This document shows positions 9,701 through 16,827 of a DNA stretch of 58,087 nucleotides, piece by piece (positions within the stretch are counted from its first letter, which is position 1; each line of letters begins with the position of its first letter). The notes under the pieces were generated by a model that did not search any database, was not told the origin of the DNA, and saw nothing but the letters and a program-made list of their open reading frames with translations. This DNA comes from Oscillospiraceae bacterium (lineage in GTDB: Bacteria; Bacillota; Clostridia; Oscillospirales; Oscillospiraceae), in NCBI GenBank assembly GCA_015067795.1, contig SVLU01000012.1, forward strand, positions 1 to 58,087, read 5' to 3'. A program made the translations under genes and the position numbers.

Positions 9701-11141
9701 CCCATACGGTTCTGATGCTGCATACCTTGGTGACAGCCATGACAGTAACGGTACAAGTAAGTATGTTGATACAACAGATGGTGCAGCATCCTTCACATAC
9801 ACCTTCACAGGCACAGGTACTACATTCTTTGCTCGTACAACAGGTGACAGTGCATACATGCGTGTTCAGGTATACGATAAGGACAACAATTTAGTATTCA
9901 CATATTTCCGTGATACTTCTTTCAAGGATGAAAATGGTAAGCTCGTAGACCTTACAAATAATGATGGTGCAGTTGGTGAGGAAGATGTAGTTCTCTACAA
10001 CATCCCTGTATGTACATGGGACGCAGAAGATGCAGGTCTTGGTCATGGCACATATAAAGTTGTAGTAAGCCTTGCAAAGAAGACTGTTGGTAGGACAGGT
10101 GCTCTTGTATACGGTGATCAGTTCTGGCTTGACGGTATCAAGGTTATCAATCCTCTTGATCCTGAACAGATGAAGATTGCTGCTCCTAACAGCAATTATG
10201 CTATTGCTAACAGTGCTTACAGCACAGACGGCGAAGCAAACATGACTGTAATTACACTTCGTGATAAGATTCTCAATGACTATGTTGATTATGGTTATAG
10301 GGTTGTTTATGAAGTTTTACAAAAGAAGCAAGTTTTTGAAATTGTAGATGGTGAACAGATTCCGGTTTACGAACTCGAATATGAAGTTGAATATAGAGAC
10401 GTAAATGGAAAACTGATTCCTAAGTACGAGCTTGAAGAGGGCTCCGACTATGATAATCCAATTTATAAGCTTGATGAAAATAACAACAGAATCCCTGTTT
10501 ATAAGCTTGACTCTGATGGCAATAAAATTCCAGTTTATGAACTGGTAGATGGACAGTTAGTTCCAGCTTATAGACGTGATGAAAACGGTGAAAAGATTCC
10601 AGTAGTTGAATATGTATATGCAACTGATGGAGAGGGTAATAAGATCCCGGTCTTAACTGAAGACGGAGAACCTGTCATTGAGACAAAGGTGTTCTGGAAA
10701 GAAGATCGTGACTATATAGTATTCACAGATACAAATCGCGAGGTTGTACTTGCAAGTGAATATAAGTCCAATGGCCCTAAGGAAGAAGTTTACTTAAATG
10801 ATGGTCAGAAGATCACATTCTCTCTGGAAAATTGGGATGCAAACACAAATAAGATGTATCTGGGTATTAAGGCTCCTGTTGGCTCCGGCAAAGTGATTAT
10901 TAATGATCGTATTGTTAATATTAATAATGCTGCAGATTGCTACTATGAAATTTCATCTTATGCAAAAATTACCACTACTATTAAGAATGGAAAAGAAATC
11001 AAAGTTGCTACATTTGAAATTGAAGCAGTCGATAGTCTGATTTCTGTTACAAATCTTAAGATTACAGGTAATGTAAAGTTTACTGTTATTCCGGATGAAG
11101 ACATTGAAGTTCCAGATGACCCTGATATCGAAGTGGAATAA
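6777..11141 (+). CDS. Giant secreted fibro-slime domain protein
   Basis: 1454-aa exported protein. The signal peptide is about residues 1-28 (MISLILVLCLCFSLAAPVMA). The middle (about 440-640) is a fibro-slime/PA14-like domain, recognised by FSFAGDDDVWVFIDG and LVLDLGGIHDSADG and closing with YYLERGQNESNCKIRFNLP. A Cna-B/pilin-type beta domain follows (GFTLYNDGVPV, STDSNGHFTLKNGE). Residues about 1180-1300 carry a short degenerate repeat built on IPVYEL / IPVYKL with acidic spacers. The C-terminus is acidic with no dockerin, sortase motif or membrane helix, so attachment is unknown. A GAGGAG ribosome site precedes the ATG. It lies between the PqqD-like gene and the small candidate precursor, with 17 nt to the latter, so it is co-transcribed. 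A role as adhesin or matrix component is inferred. Confidence 0.8.
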   Translation: MTKSLKKMISLILVLCLCFSLAAPVMAASSRDSGNSIGGCTGQTTETEKSEEANDPELILVEDETTVSEDTELRASTYAIAPAGANSRAVVGAAEASYSLASPTYAELVSEDGENIATEYYWSADGNTYYPVRVTRTSETQTSGGNNGCPGSTSSTTYYSFILYDDQGNKLATIERITNLNSTVSLSSGALYTQGPLLKYFPVTMLNYDQTTMNNATAAKEISETVTEITQVTTMPTWSSLRATTSTNGTYTAETAYLYEENGEYYPVTVQLVVSGSYLSRRYAYSLIANGNTIASASGGSSVANNRVSGVTLYVNADPDGAKWNGIYFGPSGFQTVSAAYQDPANGTNVTRNYAVWNYWTGYINDQNQKQQYGTNQYSDNSAYVYQGLVEDEFENGNIKFTVPDAGIFDINDTSTKDVYTNVGLPFVYEDGYYTFNAKEHSARFVGGAASNKNLTYSEETQVGGNNDNKDGFFPFNDKTGVVGTEEYHFGMVATIPFSMTSNGKISSAADAEDIVFSFAGDDDVWVFIDGKLVLDLGGIHDSADGDINFAANTTTVKRTEDSLGKYSGAFHKDGAVTENEVVGKLFNDADGKGVLNTDIETFAATDEHTLTIYYLERGQNESNCKIRFNLPMKDYVSVKKVIDGQAVKDGDTDTITYTTGLEGLSDAQINVLNNLDFGFTLYNDGVPVKNASYNLYDANNQYVNTASTDSNGHFTLKNGETARFITSFDEAESYFVMEDIKDGFIATNFATSINTPSDKRANVASGEYTYYKLANDGYHYVTDINGNKPISNAYTVVGSDESEDSIAFVCNNYMNASLPRPSAIPADDMIVVDYGLPVVVDLFSNDMYLGDTIEISFPEKYNYNAVNGVYTAEFGTFTYDAAKKSITYTLNEQLTDVEKIEYTLTGTAVGENNQNVDASGTANVYIIPATSMYYEENFSDMVTFTGNWKEDLVSEDQYKSANQEPGVVGTTNDSPYGSDAAYLGDSHDSNGTSKYVDTTDGAASFTYTFTGTGTTFFARTTGDSAYMRVQVYDKDNNLVFTYFRDTSFKDENGKLVDLTNNDGAVGEEDVVLYNIPVCTWDAEDAGLGHGTYKVVVSLAKKTVGRTGALVYGDQFWLDGIKVINPLDPEQMKIAAPNSNYAIANSAYSTDGEANMTVITLRDKILNDYVDYGYRVVYEVLQKKQVFEIVDGEQIPVYELEYEVEYRDVNGKLIPKYELEEGSDYDNPIYKLDENNNRIPVYKLDSDGNKIPVYELVDGQLVPAYRRDENGEKIPVVEYVYATDGEGNKIPVLTEDGEPVIETKVFWKEDRDYIVFTDTNREVVLASEYKSNGPKEEVYLNDGQKITFSLENWDANTNKMYLGIKAPVGSGKVIINDRIVNINNAADCYYEISSYAKITTTIKNGKEIKVATFEIEAVDSLISVTNLKITGNVKFTVIPDEDIEVPDDPDIEVE

Positions 11142-11158
11142 TGTAGGAGGTGTTAAAA

Positions 11159-11416
11159 ATGAAAAAGAACTATATTGCACCTTCAATGGAGGTTGAACTT
11201 TTCGAGCTTGATGCATCGATTGCAGCTAACTGTGAAATTATTGTTAGCAATGGTCCGGCAATTGGTATTCATTCACAATGCCATGACTATGTTGACCCAT
11301 TCGCATCAGCATTTTCTGCAAGAACTATAAATTCCAATGTCAATTTCTATGAAGATACTACTCAGGTTTGTGACTGCTATACAACCGGCGGTGCTGGTGC
11401 TTACTGGACATCCTGA
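11159..11416 (+). CDS. Candidate RiPP precursor / small leader-bearing peptide
   Basis: 85-aa peptide. The start is ATG 11159, placed 8 nt after a perfect AGGAGG (11145-11150); a GTG at 11150 lies inside the ribosome site and is unlikely. The N-terminus MKKNYIAPSMEVELFELDAS looks like a conserved amphipathic leader. The remainder has four Cys (residues 25, 41, 71, 73) and ends in CDCYTTGGAGAYWTS. It is not secreted by a classical signal. Its position between a PqqD-family gene and kinase and radical SAM genes, its size and the terminator just after it all fit a modified-peptide precursor. No family with a known product is recognised, so this is an inference from context. Confidence 0.6.
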   Translation: MKKNYIAPSMEVELFELDASIAANCEIIVSNGPAIGIHSQCHDYVDPFASAFSARTINSNVNFYEDTTQVCDCYTTGGAGAYWTS

Positions 11417-11443
11417 TGTAAGATAATTAGATTAACTAATAAC

Positions 11444-11472
11444 AAAAGGCCGACAGCTTCTGTCGGCCTTTT
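11444..11472 (+). terminator. Intrinsic terminator/attenuator after the candidate precursor
   Basis: 13-bp perfect stem (AAAAGGCCGACAG / CTGTCGGCCTTTT) with a 3-nt loop, ending in TTTT. It lies between the small peptide and the kinase-like gene. Partial termination here would make far more peptide than enzymes, as is usual for precursor genes. Confidence 0.8.
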
Positions 11473-11489
11473 GAACGTAAGGTACTATT

Positions 11490-12371
11490 ATGGGTATTTT
11501 ATTTAAAGATATAATAATATGCTTTGGTGGCATAAAATTTAATATATCCTCCGAAAGAGAAATTACTTTGGATGACGAGTATTTGCAGTTTGTTGCTGAA
11601 AAATGCGTTGCTGATGTGATGGTAAAAATCGACTGGAATTGGGAAGGTACTCGCAAGCCTGAATCAAGCATAATCGGTGAAGATAAGCTTGCTCATTACT
11701 ATATTGAGCCGGACGGTACTCGCTTTTCTATGACCAGAGGTGGTCCAAAGGGCTATATTGCTTGTACAAGGTATGATGATAGATATAAAGAATTGTACTG
11801 TACAATAAATGAAAAGCCATTTCTTGAGCCGCCGTCAACTATGGGCAGCATCATGCGGTGTCTGCCGATTCGTGAAGTTTTTCTCACCCACGGTGTTTTA
11901 TTCTTCCATTCATCACAGATAGCTTATAATGGTAAAGGTATTCTATTCACAGCTCCGTCCCAAACGGGAAAAACTACACAGGCGAAGCTATGGAAAAATC
12001 ACAGAAATGCTGATATAATATGCAATGACCGCACACTTGTCAGAAAGACTGAAAGTGGATGGCTGACCTTCGGTTATCCTCTGGATGGCTCTGAGCCGGT
12101 ACGCAGTAATCAGGTTAATGAATTGGGATGCATTGTCGTTCTTCGGCAGAGTCCGGAATGCGAAATTCAGAGACTTGGAGCAGCAAAGGCTGTCAGCTTA
12201 CTTATGGGTCAGATGGTCATGGATACCTGGAGCAGTGAAGCCAAGGTGCGGACGATGAACTTACTCCTAAAGCTTTTGGAGGAAAAGCCAGTATATCTTC
12301 TCTCCTGTACGCCGGATGAAAATGCTGTGCGTACTCTGGAGACTCAGCTTAAACTTGAGGGGGTGCTTTAA
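11490..12371 (+). CDS. HPr-kinase/PEPCK-like P-loop protein of peptide cassette
   Basis: 293 aa. A Walker A motif APSQTGKTT is at residues 155-163, preceded by HGVLFFHSSQI (131-144) and followed by ICNDRTLV (177-184). These are the signatures of HPr-kinase-like and PEPCK-like ATPases. Homologues next to PqqD proteins are known in RiPP clusters, and some phosphorylate a precursor side chain; whether this one does is unknown. The N-terminal half (1-125) is not recognised. The stop overlaps the ATG of the radical SAM gene by one base (TAATG), so the two are translationally coupled. Confidence 0.72.
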   Translation: MGILFKDIIICFGGIKFNISSEREITLDDEYLQFVAEKCVADVMVKIDWNWEGTRKPESSIIGEDKLAHYYIEPDGTRFSMTRGGPKGYIACTRYDDRYKELYCTINEKPFLEPPSTMGSIMRCLPIREVFLTHGVLFFHSSQIAYNGKGILFTAPSQTGKTTQAKLWKNHRNADIICNDRTLVRKTESGWLTFGYPLDGSEPVRSNQVNELGCIVVLRQSPECEIQRLGAAKAVSLLMGQMVMDTWSSEAKVRTMNLLLKLLEEKPVYLLSCTPDENAVRTLETQLKLEGVL

Positions 12372-13555
12372 TGGGCGGTATTACAGATAAGCTCTGGCAA
12401 AAGGCCGGAGAACATAAAATCCCACTTACAGGTGCATTTGAGCTTCTGCCAATGTGTAACCTGAGATGCAAAATGTGCTATGTCCGTAAGACCAAGGCGG
12501 AAGTTGACGCAATGGGTGGACTTATGCCTAAGGAATTCTGGCTGGAATATGCACGACAGGCTCGTGATGCCGGATTGTTATTCCCAATGCTCACCGGCGG
12601 TGAACCTTTTCTTCATAAGGATTTTCGGGAAATATATGCAAAAATGAGTGAAATGGGACTTCAGATAAGTATGAATTCCAACGGCACTCTTATTGATGAA
12701 GAGATGGCAAAATGGCTCAGTAAGCGGCCCCCTGTGCGTATCAATATCACGCTCTACGGCGGCAGTGCTGACAGCTATGAAAAGCTTTGTGGTGACGGTG
12801 CAGCTTTCGATAAGCTCCGCTGTGCCGTTGACTGGCTGAAAAAATATGGTGTGCGTGTGAAATTTAATACAAGTATCACGCCTGAAAATGTAAACGACCT
12901 TGATGATATGATGCGGTATGCAAAATCCGTTGGCTCACCGATACAGGTTGCCACATATATGTTCCCGCCTATACGCCGTGATGAAAACTCTTTTGGACAA
13001 AACCATCGTCTTTCACCGGAAGAGGCGGGGCGTGCAAGAGTATACGCAGATTGGTTTCAGCAGGAGCCTGCATGGTTTATTGGACAGGCAAAGAGATTTT
13101 CTCATTTTGTGCCGGTAACGGATGAAATGCTTGCTGAACAGGCATCAAGAGAACCTCGGCGAATGAATTGTAGAGCAGGTCTTTGTTCCTTTTGGCTCGA
13201 TTGGCAGGGCAATCTCGGTAACTGCGGTATGTATACATCAGTAAAGCTTCCGCTCGGTGGCAGAAGCTTTGTGGATGCATGGCAGGAGTTAGTTGAAAAG
13301 ACTGCGGCAATTCGTTACAGCCCTGTATGCACTAATTGTCCTAACTATCATCTTTGCCATTCCTGCATCGCTATGGTCAATAATGAGTCTGGCTCTCATA
13401 ACGGTCGTCCTGATTACCTGTGCAAGATGAATGAAGCGGCGGCTGTCCATTATCAGGAGCTGATGGCACGAATGGAGAAAGACGGAATAAGTGTTGGTGA
13501 TGCTCAGGTGAATACTGAGAGTATTTCTGATTTGCTGGATGATTGCATAATTTGA
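12371..13555 (+). CDS. Radical SAM / SPASM peptide-modifying enzyme
   Basis: 394 aa. The radical SAM cluster motif CNLRCKMC uses C29, C33 and C36; the SAM-binding LTGGEPF is at about 74-80. A C-terminal SPASM region has C267, C272, C285, C320, C323, C329, C332 and C351, enough for two auxiliary iron-sulfur clusters. This layout is typical of enzymes that form thioether, C-C or other crosslinks in ribosomal peptides, and of sulfatase maturases. No sulfatase is nearby, but a PqqD-like protein and a small peptide are, so peptide maturation is favoured. The enzyme overlaps the kinase-like gene by one nucleotide. The chemistry performed cannot be read from sequence. Confidence 0.82.
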   Translation: MGGITDKLWQKAGEHKIPLTGAFELLPMCNLRCKMCYVRKTKAEVDAMGGLMPKEFWLEYARQARDAGLLFPMLTGGEPFLHKDFREIYAKMSEMGLQISMNSNGTLIDEEMAKWLSKRPPVRINITLYGGSADSYEKLCGDGAAFDKLRCAVDWLKKYGVRVKFNTSITPENVNDLDDMMRYAKSVGSPIQVATYMFPPIRRDENSFGQNHRLSPEEAGRARVYADWFQQEPAWFIGQAKRFSHFVPVTDEMLAEQASREPRRMNCRAGLCSFWLDWQGNLGNCGMYTSVKLPLGGRSFVDAWQELVEKTAAIRYSPVCTNCPNYHLCHSCIAMVNNESGSHNGRPDYLCKMNEAAAVHYQELMARMEKDGISVGDAQVNTESISDLLDDCII

Positions 13556-13619
13556 TATAGCGGCTACAGTTCGGATGGATATACAGAATTAATTATGTAA
13601 TTCTATTTTGAGGGAAGAT

Positions 13620-15095
13620 ATGAAAAATTGGAATAAAGCCACGCAAATTCGTGTTGGAATAGGAATAGGTATGCTTCTTGCTGCGGTTCTGCTTGGGTTT
13701 GTGCTGGATGGATTTACAGGTGCTGAATCACTGATGTGGCAAAGGTTTATTTATATTGTTGCGGTTTTGGGAACCGGATTATCAAGCCTTTTAGGAATGA
13801 TTATGGGCCAATGGGGATTTGCTCTGGGTTATGGTTTAGTGGTACTTTTGGCTTTGCCGAGAGTGCTACCTGATCCATGGAATCGCTATTATAGTGTAGT
13901 ATATTTTGCGGTATTATTGTTTTTGGCATTTGGAAAATTCAAAAATAAAAAGAATGCTTCTGATGATGGGATGGAAGAATTTGATGAAGCTGAAGATGAA
14001 ATGGGTTTTGAATTGGAGGATATGCCGGAAGAAGCTCTTATGGTGGTACAGCAGACAACAAACGGCCGCTTCTTCCAAATAATTCGCCATGGCGGAGAAT
14101 TGAGAGCATATCGTGCAGGCGGAGAGCTGAAGGGTGTAAACTTTGACTTACTGCAGTTTGGAGATACGTCTTTACGTACTCTTGGCGAAAAGGATTTTTC
14201 TGTCCGTGTTGACGACATTCAGAAGGTAAAATGCAAGGAGCTTGCAAACAGCAATCCGGGATATGACTGTATTGCCGTAGTTAAGACAAAGAAGAGAAGC
14301 TATCGTTTTGCTCCTACTCATATTACTGACAGCAATGCTTTTATGGAATTCTGGTCAAGGCTTAGACCTGACAAAACAGTAAAGAAAGTTGAAGAAACAT
14401 GGGATAACGAGCCTGAGCCTGATGCCAAGCGTTTGGAGATATTGAGGAAAATTGTAAAAGCGTACGGTATATATTTAGCAGTTGTAAGTCTTGCGTGGAT
14501 GTTTTTAAACGTGCCTTATGAGTTGTTTGCTTTTCTTGCAATGCTGGCTATGCCGATATTACTTGTCATATATTGCTGCTTCCAAAATGAAGCGACAATA
14601 CTGGAAAACCCGAAGAAGACGAAGAAAATTTCACTGATGTTCCCCATGATGTTTTCCGGATTTGCATTGATGTTAAGAGCGATGATGGATTTTAATTTTC
14701 TTGACCTGGGAAGATTTGCGATAATTAGTCTGATTCTGCTTACTGTAATTCTGGCAGTTTTACTTATGTGCTCTAAAGAATGGAAGAAAAAGAAGATAGC
14801 TATTTTGTCTATGGCATTTGTGCTGATGATATATGCTCTGGGTACTGTTGCCCAGATCAACTGTATTTTTGACACATCGTACCCTGTTTCAGAACAAGCT
14901 GTGGTCGCCGATATGCACATATCCACATCAAGTAAAGGACCGGATTCCTATTACTTAACAGTAGAGCTTGAACAGGGCGGAGAACAGGATTTGCAGGTAT
15001 CTACTGATCAATACTATGAAACGGAAATCGGTGATACTGTTACAGTTTTGACCTTTGAAGGCTTTCTTGGGATTCCGTATGCATATGCAGTTTAA
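13620..15095 (+). CDS. Unknown polytopic membrane protein with cytoplasmic PH-like region
   Basis: 491 aa from ATG 13620, which follows GAGGGA; an in-frame TTG at 13608 lies in the ribosome site. Four N-terminal membrane helices (within about 10-110) precede an acidic stretch (EEFDEAEDEMGFELED) and a soluble region of about 140 residues with a beta-rich, PH-like look. About five more helices follow, then a C-terminal tail of about 75 residues starting near DTSYPVSEQ that should face outward. No family is recognised. It starts 64 nt after the radical SAM gene on the same strand and could belong to the cassette, for example as sensor or exporter accessory, but nothing in the sequence proves that. 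Confidence 0.65.
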   Translation: MKNWNKATQIRVGIGIGMLLAAVLLGFVLDGFTGAESLMWQRFIYIVAVLGTGLSSLLGMIMGQWGFALGYGLVVLLALPRVLPDPWNRYYSVVYFAVLLFLAFGKFKNKKNASDDGMEEFDEAEDEMGFELEDMPEEALMVVQQTTNGRFFQIIRHGGELRAYRAGGELKGVNFDLLQFGDTSLRTLGEKDFSVRVDDIQKVKCKELANSNPGYDCIAVVKTKKRSYRFAPTHITDSNAFMEFWSRLRPDKTVKKVEETWDNEPEPDAKRLEILRKIVKAYGIYLAVVSLAWMFLNVPYELFAFLAMLAMPILLVIYCCFQNEATILENPKKTKKISLMFPMMFSGFALMLRAMMDFNFLDLGRFAIISLILLTVILAVLLMCSKEWKKKKIAILSMAFVLMIYALGTVAQINCIFDTSYPVSEQAVVADMHISTSSKGPDSYYLTVELEQGGEQDLQVSTDQYYETEIGDTVTVLTFEGFLGIPYAYAV

Positions 15096-15108
15096 TTAAA
15101 AACAAAAA

Positions 15109-15135
15109 ATTGGGCCGGCAAAATAGCGGCCCAAT
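15109..15135 (+). terminator. Probable terminator after the membrane protein
   Basis: Stem ATTGGGCCG / CGGCCCAAT with a 9-nt loop, 14 nt after the stop codon. An A-run precedes it, but the downstream T-run is poor. Confidence 0.5.
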
Positions 15136-15234
15136 AGCTTTATCAAATTACATATTGTATGTAATGGAACTTATTGCGCCGATAACTCATACCAAATGGG
15201 TGAGCAAAGAGAGGTGTACATAGAATTATGTAAA

Positions 15235-15301
15235 CGTAGGGGAGGCTATCAGCCTCTCGTTTGTTTAGGAGAATTTCTGGCGGCTGATAGCCGCCCCTAC
15301 G
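15235..15301. repeat. Palindromic intergenic element
   Basis: Arms CGTAGGGGAGGCTATCAGCC (15235-15254) and GGCTGATAGCCGCCCCTACG (15282-15301) are inverted with one or two mismatches. The form is that of a small mobile palindromic repeat. The rest of the 330-bp gap between 15095 and 15425 holds only a short hairpin (ATCCGCTTTAGCGGAT) and the purC terminator. Confidence 0.6.
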
Positions 15302-15387
15302 AAACAAAGATTGTCAGAGAGAAATCATAATTATCCGCTTTAGCGGATACTACTTCTCTTCACAATTCTCTTTTCACTCTTCACTAA

Positions 15388-15420
15388 AAATGGCTTCATC
15401 CATTTTGGATGAAGCCATTT
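15388..15420 (-). terminator. Terminator of the purEC operon
   Basis: 14-bp stem (AAATGGCTTCATCC / GGATGAAGCCATTT) with a 5-nt loop directly after the purC stop. On the minus strand it ends in a U-rich tail. Confidence 0.8.
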
Positions 15421-15424
15421 AAAA

Positions 15425-16138
15425 TTACATATTACCTGTAAGACGCTTGAAAACTTCCTGATATGCGTCTTCAACGCCGCCAAGGTCTCTTCTGAAGCGG
15501 TCCTTGTCAAGCTTTTCGTGGGTTTCGCTGTCCCAGAAACGGCAGGTGTCTGGAGAGATTTCGTCAGCCAGAACGATAGTGCCGTCTGCTACCTTACCGA
15601 ACTCAAGCTTAAAGTCAACGAGGTCAATGCCCAGACCCTTGAAGAAGGTCTTCATAACTTCGTTAACCTTGAAAGCCATAGCCTTGATGGTATCGATCTC
15701 TTCTCTTGTAGCGATCTTAAGAGCAAGAGCGTGGTATTCGTTGATCAGAGGATCGCCCAGATCGTCGTTCTTGTAGGAGAACTCGATTGTTGGCTGTTCA
15801 AAAACGATACCTTCCTGAACACCGTATCTCTTGGAGAAGGAGCCTGCGGAGATGTTACGGATGATAACTTCCAGAGGAATGATAGATACCTTCTTAACAA
15901 CTGTTTCTCTGTCGGAAAGCTCTTCAACAAAGTGAGTTGGAACGCCTTCCTTTTCCAGAAGCTGCATCATCATGTTTGTCATTCTGTTGTTGATAGAACC
16001 CTTACCTGCGATCGTGCCCTTCTTAAGGCCGTTGAATGCGGTAGCATCGTCCTTGTAATCAACAATAACGCAATTTTCATCTGTTGTGGCATAAACCTTT
16101 TTTGCCTTGCCTTCGTATAACTGAACGGTCTTTTCCAT
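15425..16138 (-). CDS. purC: Phosphoribosylaminoimidazole-succinocarboxamide synthase
   Basis: SAICAR synthetase, which condenses CAIR with aspartate using ATP in de novo purine synthesis. 237 aa is the normal bacterial length. The N-terminus LYEGKAKKVY is the family start. SFSKRYG and the C-terminal block DEISPDTCRFWD are also diagnostic. It lies 36 nt after purE and shares its promoter, so purE and purC act in consecutive steps from one transcript. Nothing is unusual in the sequence. Confidence 0.97.
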   Translation of the reverse strand: MEKTVQLYEGKAKKVYATTDENCVIVDYKDDATAFNGLKKGTIAGKGSINNRMTNMMMQLLEKEGVPTHFVEELSDRETVVKKVSIIPLEVIIRNISAGSFSKRYGVQEGIVFEQPTIEFSYKNDDLGDPLINEYHALALKIATREEIDTIKAMAFKVNEVMKTFFKGLGIDLVDFKLEFGKVADGTIVLADEISPDTCRFWDSETHEKLDKDRFRRDLGGVEDAYQEVFKRLTGNM

Positions 16139-16174
16139 ATTCGTTACCTCATCTATTATAATATATAAATTTTA

Positions 16175-16669
16175 TTAAATATTGAACTGATCTTCCACAG
16201 CCTTGTTCTTGGCAAGAACTGTCTCGGAAGCGGTCTTTCTTGCATTGTCAAGAGCCTCAGCGAGAGAAGCATCGCTTACTGCGAGAATTTGAATTGCAAG
16301 GAGTGCCGCATTAGCTGCACCGTTGATAGCTACTGTTGCAACAGGGATGCCGGATGGCATCTGAACTGTGGCAAGGAGAGCATCCATACCGTCAAGGTAT
16401 TTTGCTGTAACAGGGATGCCGATAACAGGCAGAGTGGTTCTTGCTGCCAGAGCACCTGCAAGATGGGCTGCCATGCCTGCGGCGGCGATGATAACGCCAA
16501 ATCCATTTTCTCTTGCGGAAGAAGCAAATGCCGCTGCTTCATCGGGAGTGCGGTGAGCTGAATATACGTGAACTTCAAATGGTACGCCATAGCTCTTAAG
16601 CGTATCCACAGCCTTCTGAACAACAGGCAGATCACTGTCGCTGCCCATGATTATAGCAACTTTTTTCAT
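16175..16669 (-). CDS. purE: N5-carboxyaminoimidazole ribonucleotide mutase
   Basis: Class I PurE, converting N5-CAIR to CAIR. The start ATG (16667-16669) follows GGAGGT by five to six nucleotides and gives 164 aa; the open frame extends 31 codons further upstream but that part is promoter. IIMGSDSDLP at the N-terminus and SAHRTP near residue 41 are the active-site motifs. GMAAHLAG and the PVIGIP loop are also present. First gene of the purE-purC operon. Confidence 0.96.
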   Translation of the reverse strand: MKKVAIIMGSDSDLPVVQKAVDTLKSYGVPFEVHVYSAHRTPDEAAAFASSARENGFGVIIAAAGMAAHLAGALAARTTLPVIGIPVTAKYLDGMDALLATVQMPSGIPVATVAINGAANAALLAIQILAVSDASLAEALDNARKTASETVLAKNKAVEDQFNI

Positions 16670-16715
16670 GCGTACCTCCGTGTTTTGATAAAAAATAAAT
16701 TTACCGAACATTAAA

Positions 16716-16744
16716 AGTGTATCATAGTGGTAAATTTTTGTCAA
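16716..16744 (-). promoter_or_regulatory. purE: purE promoter
   Basis: On the minus strand, TTGACA (16739-16744), a 17-bp spacer and TACACT (16716-16721) preceded by TGA (extended -10). I see no guanine riboswitch or PurR box in the short leader. Confidence 0.65.
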
Positions 16745-16774
16745 GATAATGGGTATCGTCAACTTAGATAAGAC

Positions 16775-16803
16775 TTGATTAAGAACAGGAATGAGTTTAT
16801 AAT
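16775..16803 (+). promoter_or_regulatory. Promoter of the HAD-mscS unit
   Basis: TTGATT (16775-16780), 17-bp spacer, TATAAT (16798-16803). The transcript would start near 16810, about 18 nt before the TTG start codon of the HAD gene. Confidence 0.7.
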
Positions 16804-16827
16804 CAATATGGAAAGGAAGTGAGCTGA

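Noticed and set aside
11150-11158. GTG at 11150 as start of the small peptide
   Set aside because: It overlaps the AGGAGG ribosome site that serves the ATG at 11159.
12371-13555. Radical SAM gene as a sulfatase maturase
   Set aside because: No sulfatase with a CxPxR motif is encoded nearby, while a PqqD-like protein and a peptide gene are; this remains a weak alternative.
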